Below are positions 1 to 5,457 of a stretch of 5,457 nucleotides of DNA, in pieces. Under the pieces are notes generated by a model. It was not told the DNA's origin. It saw only the letters and a list, made by a program, of their open reading frames with translations, and made no database searches. Numbering within the stretch: position 1 is the stretch's first letter; the number at the start of each line of letters is the position of its first letter. Made by a program: the position numbers and the translations under genes. This DNA comes from Rickettsiales bacterium. Its GTDB lineage: Bacteria; Pseudomonadota; Alphaproteobacteria; Rickettsiales; JALZUV01. The stretch lies in contig JALZUV010000093.1 in NCBI GenBank assembly GCA_023301245.1, forward strand, positions 1 through 5,457. The letters are read 5' to 3'.

Positions 1-3000
1 AGCGAGGTAGTCGACGAAGATGGCGATAGCGATGACGACGAGATTTCCGGCGACAGTGATTCGGCGAATGACGCAGACGAAGACGGCAGAGCGTATATTA
101 TCGATACGTACGCAGTCATAGATTCGGCTGAGGACACTGTAACGTCGTCGCTAGAACGTCCAAGTGCGCTTCGAAAATTGGGCGATGACCTTGACATGAA
201 TTCTGTGGCAGCGGCAGAAACCGCTCTCCGCATGGGCAAGCCTGTACCGGGTGGAACAGACAATGTTCTCGTTGTACCCCATGGTAACATCCTAAGTGAC
301 TTCCACAACGACGACGCTTGGGTTGCAGGGTTCGTACATTTGTTTCCAGAAGGTTGTGGCGGGCCCGAAGATCCCTCAAGACGGAGGCCTGTTTCTTTCA
401 AAAAGTGGGCAAGGACTTTGCTTAATCGACGTGACGACCGGTGGCGCCGGGATCGCTACTTCCTCTTCTGCGTGGCAGCCATTATCTTTCGGCACGAAGC
501 GCTGTCGAATGTGCAGTTTAAATTGCGCGGCCGGATGTCAGAGTCGACGGCGGATACCCTCTCCCGGATCAGTAAAGATGTTATCCTGGCCTTCGCGGCA
601 GAGCTCCAGCTAGGGAAGCGGACAAGCGCCGTGTTAAACGCCTATCCTGATATTCGCCTTCTGCTAAGAACATTACAGGTGGTGTCACATAACGCGAGTT
701 GGACAGACCACGGAAAACATGCCGCACGGATGCAGGCGATTTCAATGATGATGATACTTGGTCAGCCATTCTTTTGGTTAACGATAAACCCGTCTGACGT
801 GAACAGTCCCTTGGTTATGCATTATGGAGGTCACAACATCGACCTTGCATCTACGTGTCACAGGGAAATGCCCGACTACCTGACCAGGTTGAAAACGGTC
901 GCGGCTGACCCTGTTGCGTCTGCGACGTTCTTCCATGAGACTCTGCAGGCGGTTTTCGACTGCCTCCTAAGGGTCGGGGCGGCTGATGGTGACGGCGGTG
1001 CCTTGGGGAAAGTACAAGCGTATATTGGCATGACCGAGGAGCAATTTCGGCTTACATTGCATGCCCATCTTTTAGTGTGGGTGTACGGCTACAGCAGCCG
1101 AGAACAGCTCAGGGATGACCTGGGGACGAGCCTTAAAAAACATGTCGATCTCGCCAGGTACGGTCTTATCATATCGCGCTGGTTTGACCACCGTTGTCTC
1201 TGTTCCTACGCGCGTGTACTGCAGTCACAACCAAACTGTCATGCAGTTGACCGTTTCTACAATCGTGATGTATTTGGTCTCGTTACGCTGGTGTTTTCGT
1301 GACGGGTTGTACTGTAGTCTGATAAAAAGAACGTTGCAACAGTCTTTTTCTACTTTCCCTTTGGGGTTCCAAAATGTGTCACCGATTTGTTCGGTCCTGT
1401 TCGTTTTTCAATCTTGTGTCGCTCCCCTCGTACGCTTGTTTTCCACCATATGTGTCAGGTATGTCGGGCGGATTATATGCAACCAATTGATGTCGAAAGA
1501 CGAAGTCGAGTTTTGTCTCCTTAACGGAACGGAGCCAACGTACGTCGAGCGAGACCAATCCACGCAAACTGAAAACCCGACAAGCGATGCAAGCCTCGTC
1601 TCCGATCCTTGGCCAGAATCGGAAGAAACAAGAGCCGCAAGACTAGACAAAAGGAAGGTGAGCTTCTGCCCACCTGTAGCAGCAGCCAACATACAGGGTA
1701 TCTTCGGAGACAATCCTGATTGCTTGGCTTCAATTGCTGAGGACGCTTCTACATTATCCGAAGTGGCAAACCGTCATAAGTGCACTCATACTTGCGTAAA
1801 GTATGCCAAGAAGGGTAAAGACGGGAAAGTGTTACCAGGAGCTGAATGTCGGTTTGGGTACGGTGATGAGGGTAAATCCATTCTGCCTAGAGGATGCGTA
1901 ACTAATGGAAAAATCCGCGTCTACAGTGATGGCTCTGTTGAGCTGAATGGCGTTCTGGTCGCCTCAGAGGGGAGCCACGACCAACAACCAGCAGTTGTAC
2001 TTAGGGATGAGATCCTTCGTGCTGTCGAAGCGCGAAGACAGGCTGCGTCACAAGAATCGTCTTCAACAACAGGCAGCCACGACGATGACTTCATGGTAGA
2101 AGTAAGACGCGGCTCGACACATATTAACTCATACAACTGGGTAATACAGCAATGCGTCCGTTCCAACATGGACATTAAAGTGATTCTTGGTGATGGGGAT
2201 GCACGCGGGCTGGTGTACTACATTTTGATGTACAGCACGAAGTCTACTCGTACGGTGAGCACGATCGTACCACTCTTGGCAGACGCCGTCGCTCGAATGC
2301 AAACCGAAGGAGAAGATGAAGGCTCATCCGAGCGGGCCCGAAAGCTTGTGCAGTCTTGTCTTTGTAAGGTGTTGTCAGGAACAGAACTCGGCGCACCAGC
2401 TGCAGTTTGCAAGATCATGGGTTGGTCTGATACGATCAAGTCCCATACCGCCATTTTGTGTCGAATTAAACCGGTATTCGCGTGGATTAAAAGATCGTGT
2501 GACACAGAAGCCGGTTCTGATCACGACGAAAATGACGGCGATATCTCAGACGAAGATGTTACTGTCACTCCTTCGAATGGGTTGCTGACGGCCGTGCAGA
2601 CGGCTCCTGGTGACTACATCCATCGCTGTCATCCCGACGATACATCACACCCATTGCACAGTATGTCTTACTTTACGTACACCCGGCTGGTTAGATCAGA
2701 AGACTTCGCGGGCGCGAAGAGGAAACGTCAGCACTGTGTTGACGATGAGGAGGACCAAGATAGTCGTGTCCGGCGAGGGCGATCGTCTGCCGAACGTTTT
2801 CCGTTCTTTGGCGAATATCGGCAAGGTGCGGCGCAGTTGTTGCGATCTACACCGGCTTTGCTAAATCTCATGTGCGAACCGCCGCTTGAAGAAGCCAATC
2901 CTGAAGGATTCGCGCGCCTTTTGTTGGTTTTATTCAAGCCGTTTTTCGTCGCACGAGATTTGATCCCACTTGGATCGGCATCGTGGCATGATTTGTATAA

Positions 3001-5380
3001 AAACATGGTCGACAGTGAATGGGACCCGCAGACGAAGCCTGTACGTGCGAACATCGCGAGCATGCAAACAGCAAAGCGGGCTGCGAATAAGTTGCGCGAT
3101 GCGTCCACGTCGAAACAAGACGGTGTTGATTCGTTTTCATCGAATCAATTTTTCGAAAACGGAAGCGAGGATTCGGGTATTAGCAGCGATAGTGATTGCG
3201 ATGTAGATTCTGGTGCAGACTCTGTTGATGTGTCGGCTGCAGACAAGCGCGCCGACTTGCACGCTGTCGAGGCACTCCGCCAGTGTTTGGTAACGCAGAT
3301 TATCAGCAACGACATCATCAGCGACAATGTGCGACAGCGCGAAGGCTCTTCCGATGTCGTCGTTTCTCCAAGCCGACAAAACGCTTCTTCTTTTATCACC
3401 GCTACAACCCGAGCGTTGAAAAAGGCCAACAGGGCAAGTTGTCTACACGACGAGGGCGACGACGACAGCGGGTGTGAACCAGGTGACATATCATCAGAAC
3501 GTGCCTCGCCAAGTGCCGCTGAAGCCTATATTCTTTCGCTTCGATCGGGGAGCGACGAAACATCCGACATCGCCAATGACGCCACCCGTCTCGCTACCAA
3601 CGAACGTGTTCATAAATCAGGCGTGGGCCAGCTTTGTCGTCAATTCCCCAACGTTGTCAATAGCATAGCCGACCATTTCATGCTCAACGAAGAACAACGT
3701 CTTGCATATTACATGTACGCGGACGTTTTTTTGCAGAGGCAAAGAGGCAACGCACCGGGGCCGATACGCTTGTACATCGGCGGCGGGGCTGGCACAGGCA
3801 AATCCCATGTACTACGGGCGATTAAAGCTCTTGTTGACTGCCGGTGCCTCCACGAAGGACAGCCAAACGAGCGGATGCTTCCGTGTGCTTTTCAGGGTAA
3901 ACAGGCAGCAGGGGTCGGAGGTTTCACTTGTCACAGCATCGCGAATATTCAACACGATGGACACCGCCATGTATCAAAATTGCTATCAGACACCAAAAAA
4001 GCAATGTGGAAAGGCGTGACTGTCCTTGCCATCGAAGAAATTTCCATGGTTTCAGCGTCAATGCTTGCCGCGTTGCACACTGCTGCTGTAGCCGCTACCG
4101 GTCGTGGGGCGGGTACGCCTTTCGCTGGACTTGACGTAATTGCATTGGGAGACTTCAGTCAGCTGAAACCGGTAGGTGGAGCAAGTCTTTCGCATGGGTT
4201 TAGCGTCGACGGAGGGGCTGCCGCTCTTGCTTCATCGGCTACATCAGCCATAGGAGGTCAACAGTTATTTATGAGTATGACTGCGTGGGTTGTGCTTCAC
4301 CAAAGCAAACGCTTCACGGGCGCGTTGAAAGGTATCGTCGAGCGTCTTCGTCTCGGCGAATGCACTCAGTCAGACGCAAATCTGATTAATGAACGCGTCG
4401 TAGGCGAGGGTATCGTCAAGGGCGTTGACTGTCAAAAGTCGACCCTCATCGTTCTAAGAAATAAGATTCGGTGCAAATTATCTGTGCCGCTGGCAGCGGC
4501 CGCGTGTGCTCGGCGTGGTGTTAGGCATTTCATCAGCCGTGCACGCGACAAACTGTTGAAAGACAGCTGGTCGTCGACGGTGCCTCCGCGATGGCCAAGG
4601 GGTTTACGCAAATATCTTCAACAGCTAGAGGATAACAAAACGGATAATTTACCGTGGGAAACATCGGTCTTCGTGGGTATGAAAGTCACATTGAGATTGA
4701 CTCCACAATATACAGGTGTCTCTGTCTGCAATAATTCTGCTGGAACGATCGTTCAAATTGTGCTGGATTCAGAGGAACAACTCGAGCCGGGGTCGAATAG
4801 ACGTACTGTGCAACTAAGACGTCCGCCAGCTTACGTTCTTGTGCACGTCCCAGACGCTGCCAAACGAGGCTTGAAGCTTGATGGCCTACCGTTGGGCGTT
4901 GTTGCCATCGGATGTGCCAAGCGAAATTTCTCCGTGACGTTACCTAGGTCAAACCATAAGCCTGCAAGGACTTTTAACATCCAACGACGGCAGCTACCAG
5001 TGACCTCCGGGACAGTTTCATCTGTTCACAAAGCGCAGGGTGACACTCTCCACGACCTTCTGCTTGATTTACGGAAAGCAAATGGGCCAACGCCTGACAA
5101 AGCGATAATATACGTGGCGATTTCAAGAGCCACTTGCATGGAATCTCTCAAGATGCTGTTTCCAGTCACGCTCGACCAACTACGAACGAAGCCAGACCGA
5201 GACAATATGGCTTTGATGTCATGGATTCAAGAACGATATTTGTATAACTCTGCCACGTTTATCAGTTTAAAAAGTGCAAACGGGATGTCCGGAGGCAATG
5301 ACATTGCTGCTGCTACTGCTGCCGCCGCTGCCGCCGCCGCTGCTGCTGCTGCTTCTGCCGCACGCTGCCCTCGCGCGTAG
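1..5380 (+). CDS. Helitron-like Rep-helicase transposase (HUH/Y2 nuclease fused to PIF1-type helicase), 5' partial, one intron
   Basis: Exons are 1-1157 and 1459-5380, giving 1,692 residues plus a stop. Domain order in spliced residues: acidic N-terminus (1-50); Helitron helicase-like N-terminal region with LFPEGCGGPEDP (114-125) and GQPFFWLTINPSD (254-266); HUH motif His354-Ala-His356; Cys/His cluster 492-516; Y2 motif Tyr640 and Tyr644 followed by STK; a variable linker with acidic segments (about 730-1100); PIF1-type helicase with Q-motif-like LNEEQ (1128), Walker A (1160-1169, Lys1167), Walker B (1245-1246), GDFSQLKPV (1283), VHKAQGDT (1575) and YVAISR (1604-1609); polyalanine C-terminus. 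In the family the protein acts in the nucleus, nicking element ends and unwinding DNA during rolling-circle transposition. The first in-frame ATG is at 196, but frame 1 is open to the window edge with continuous protein-like sequence, so the start is probably upstream. TTG at 178 is not a credible eukaryotic start. The intron call is what joins the halves; a frameshift is the alternative. Confidence 0.85.
286..801 (+). other. Helitron helicase-like N-terminal region
   Basis: This part of exon 1 matches the conserved region that precedes the Rep nuclease in many Helitron proteins (Pfam Helitron_like_N type, judged from memory). The first block, at 340-375, has Leu-Phe-Pro then Gly-Cys-Gly-Gly-Pro-Glu-Asp-Pro. 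It is followed by a basic/aromatic run (KKWARTLLNRRDDRWRRDRY) that matches the usual W..LL....RFR..F pattern. The second block, at 757-798, reads LGQPFFWLTINPSD, corresponding to the 'GxPxxFxTxxPxD' signature. It is thought to form part of the nuclease fold or to bind DNA; its exact role is not settled. Confidence 0.8.
1021..1080 (+). other. HUH metal-binding motif of the Rep nuclease
   Basis: The translation is YIGMTEEQFRLTLHAHLLVW. His at 1060-1062 and 1066-1068, separated by Ala, form the HUH motif that holds the divalent metal ion used for strand cleavage. The preceding Glu-x-Gln and the Thr-Leu-His context match the 'E.Q.RGTLH.H..LW' pattern of fungal-type Helitrons. Here the usual Arg-Gly before Thr-Leu-His reads Arg-Leu. 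The motif lies about 80 bases upstream of the intron donor. Confidence 0.85.
1158..1458 (+). other. Predicted spliceosomal intron (GT-AG, 301 bases)
   Basis: The donor reads CAG|GTACGG and the acceptor TGTGTCAG|GTAT, with a T-rich stretch upstream of the acceptor. The length is 301 (remainder 1 on division by 3), so removal moves frame 1 into frame 2 exactly as needed. The joined protein reads ...HVDLARYVGRIICNQ..., which fits the helical region that usually follows the HUH motif in fungal-type Helitron proteins. The unspliced sequence gives a hydrophobic, low-quality translation in both frames and hits TGA at 1300-1302 in frame 1. No convincing branch point was seen. Both boundaries sit in an identical CAGGTA. 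The exact splice sites are inferred, not proven by transcript data. Confidence 0.8.
1775..1852 (+). other. Cys/His cluster, probable zinc-binding segment
   Basis: The segment reads His-Lys-Cys-Thr-His-Thr-Cys, then about 17 residues on Glu-Cys-Arg-Phe-Gly-Tyr-Gly. It corresponds to the 'H.H..TC.KY....CRF.FP' block found between the HUH and tyrosine motifs of Helitron proteins. Cys at 1781, 1793 and 1847 and His at 1775 and 1787 are the candidate ligands. The Pro that often follows CRFxF is replaced (CRFGYGDEG). A zinc-binding role is inferred from spacing only. Confidence 0.65.
2117..2245 (+). other. Two-tyrosine (Y2) catalytic motif of the Rep nuclease
   Basis: The translation around 2216-2242 is YYILMYSTK, preceded by CVRSNMDIKVILGDGDARGLV. 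This matches the family pattern 'R.N.DI..I...D....YYI..YITKS'. Tyr at 2219 and 2231 are spaced Y-x3-Y and are the candidate nucleophiles that attack the DNA and remain joined to the 5' phosphate; a third Tyr at 2216 is adjacent. The Lys that follows is conserved in the family. The motif is in exon 2 while the HUH motif is in exon 1, so a working nuclease depends on splicing. Confidence 0.85.
2717..2782 (+). promoter_or_regulatory. Candidate bipartite nuclear localisation signal (protein level)
   Basis: The protein has Lys-Arg-Lys-Arg at 2717-2728, an acidic spacer, then Arg-Val-Arg-Arg-Gly-Arg at 2765-2782. Two basic clusters separated by about a dozen residues fit a bipartite import signal, which a nuclear transposase would need. 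The spacer is unusually rich in Asp/Glu, so this is only suggestive. Confidence 0.35.
3105..3600 (+). other. Acidic serine-rich linker between nuclease and helicase
   Basis: The translated linker is rich in Asp, Glu and Ser and poor in hydrophobic residues, with clusters such as SGISSDSDCDVDSGADSVDV (3175-3234) and DEGDDDSGCEPGD (about 3449-3487). It does not resemble either neighbouring domain and looks intrinsically disordered. Similar acidic patches occur at 1-150 and 2516-2560. Several Ser residues sit next to acidic residues, as in casein kinase 2 sites, so phosphorylation is possible but unproven. Confidence 0.6.
3683..5161 (+). other. PIF1-type SF1B helicase domain
   Basis: Motifs in order: LNEEQ (3683-3697); Walker A GGGAGTGKSH (3779-3808); motif Ia region GKQAAGVGGFTCHS (3896-3937); Walker B VLAIEEISMV (4022-4051); motif III GDFSQLKPV (4148-4174); the QSKRF / LRLGECTQSDANLINERV segment around 4300-4400; motif V SSVHKAQGDT (5018-5047); motif VI IIYVAISRA (5105-5131). 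This is the PIF1/RecD-like pattern. It would use ATP to unwind DNA in the 5'-to-3' direction during strand displacement. The first acidic residue of Walker B, usually Asp in a DE pair, is Glu here. All other key residues that could be checked (Walker Lys, Ser, QG, final Arg) are present. Confidence 0.9.
5306..5362 (+). repeat. GCN trinucleotide repeat encoding polyalanine
   Basis: Nineteen codons, of which seventeen are Ala (mostly GCT and GCC), are interrupted by one Thr and one Ser codon. The longest pure run is twelve Ala codons (5318-5353). It lies after the helicase core and only six codons (CRC-type tail RCPRA and stop) before the gene's end. The mixture of GCT and GCC within a regular three-base period suggests replication slippage followed by point changes. 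Function, if any, is unknown. Confidence 0.9.
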
Positions 5381-5457
5381 AACACTGTCCGTGGTAGGTC
5401 AACCATGCCTGCTTCGGCGTCTCGAAGTGTTCAACCAGGACGAGCGAATTTAGATAG
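5381..5457. other. 3' flank without recognised genes or Helitron terminus
   Basis: The 77 bases after the stop contain no AATAAA and no hairpin followed by CTRR. A 7-base inverted repeat (GAACACT at 5380-5386, AGTGTTC at 5426-5432) and a 7-base direct repeat (TCAACCA at 5399-5405 and 5431-5437) are present, both short enough to be chance. Confidence 0.6.

Larger units (their letters stand above)
1..5457 (+). mobile_element. Internal part of a Helitron-like rolling-circle transposon
   Basis: The whole window is occupied by a RepHel transposase gene plus 77 bases of 3' flank, so it is best read as the interior of an autonomous Helitron or Helitron-like element. Seen directly: HUH nuclease motif, two-tyrosine motif and a PIF1-type helicase in one reading order, the combination that defines the family. 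Known for the family: elements start with TC, end in CTRR after a short hairpin, insert between A and T, and make no target duplication. No such ends are recognisable here, so the element boundaries are not in the window or have diverged. The limits given are simply the window edges. An old copy or a host-adopted gene cannot be excluded, but the unbroken frame argues against long decay. Confidence 0.8.

Noticed and set aside
178..1302. A separate 374-residue gene starting with TTG at 178
   Set aside because: The frame is open to the window edge, TTG is not a likely eukaryotic start, and the last part (1158-1302) reads as intron. It is exon 1 of the larger gene.
1115..1458. The N-terminal 114 residues of the frame-2 open frame starting at ATG 1115
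   Set aside because: It overlaps conserved frame-1 coding sequence and then runs through the predicted intron; the translation is hydrophobic and unlike the family. True frame-2 coding begins at 1459.
1158..1458. Programmed or accidental frameshift joining the two frames
   Set aside because: A frameshift would leave about 100 residues of sequence unlike the family between conserved blocks. A GT-AG intron removes this stretch and restores the expected reading, so it is the simpler explanation.
2728..3108. Antisense open frame of 126 residues, and other minus-strand frames
   Set aside because: They lie opposite clearly coding sequence, have low-complexity serine/arginine-rich translations and match no family I recognise; they are shadows of the main gene.
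3779..5161. A host PIF1 telomere/mitochondrial helicase gene
   Set aside because: The helicase is fused to HUH and two-tyrosine Rep motifs and to the Helitron N-terminal region, which host PIF1 proteins lack.
5381..5457. Helitron 3' terminus (hairpin plus CTRR)
   Set aside because: No CTRR preceded by a compact GC-rich hairpin was found; the only inverted repeat has a 39-base loop.
1..5457. CRISPR array, tRNA, rRNA or bacterial operon
   Set aside because: No regularly spaced repeats, no tRNA or rRNA-like segments, and the intron and protein family indicate a eukaryotic transposon.

Overview
This is a eukaryotic window that carries most of one large gene. The gene encodes a Helitron-type (rolling-circle) DNA transposase, a Rep-helicase (RepHel) protein. 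The plus strand is coding from the first base to the stop at 5378-5380. Two long open frames (frame 1 to 1302, frame 2 from 1115) look like separate overlapping genes, but they read as a single protein if a 301-base GT-AG intron (1158-1458) is removed. The spliced product in the window is 1,692 residues and is open at the 5' edge, so its true start lies outside. The organism cannot be named. A spliceosomal-type intron and the Helitron family exclude a bacterium. The protein layout resembles, from memory, the Helitron helicase-like proteins common in fungi, oomycetes and algae. Base composition looks close to balanced and codon use shows no strong bias by eye.

Layout. 1-150: an acidic, Asp/Glu/Ser-rich stretch of the protein. 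About 290-830: the conserved Helitron helicase-like N-terminal region (an LFPxGxGGPEDP-like block, then a GQPFFWLTINPSD block). 1060-1068: the His-Ala-His metal-binding (HUH) motif of the Rep nuclease. 1158-1458: the intron. 1775-1852: a Cys/His cluster likely to bind zinc. 2216-2242: the two-tyrosine motif (Tyr-Ile-Leu-Met-Tyr then Ser-Thr-Lys) that would cut and hold DNA. About 2500-3600: less conserved sequence with acidic/serine-rich segments and a basic cluster. 3683-5160: a PIF1-type SF1B helicase with a readable Walker A, Walker B and motifs III, V and VI. 5306-5362: a GCN repeat encoding polyalanine just before the stop. 5381-5457: 77 bases of 3' flank with no recognisable Helitron terminus.

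How it would work. By analogy with known Helitrons, the HUH/two-tyrosine nuclease would nick the element at its end and attach to the 5' phosphate, and the fused helicase would unwind and displace the strand. All the core motifs are present in one continuous spliced reading frame, so the copy looks intact or only recently silenced. Neither element end lies in the window, so the window sits inside the element or stops short of its 3' end. The most unusual features are the intron separating the two halves of the nuclease active site, bounded by an exact CAGGTA repeat; a Glu in place of the usual first Walker B Asp; and the polyalanine tail.
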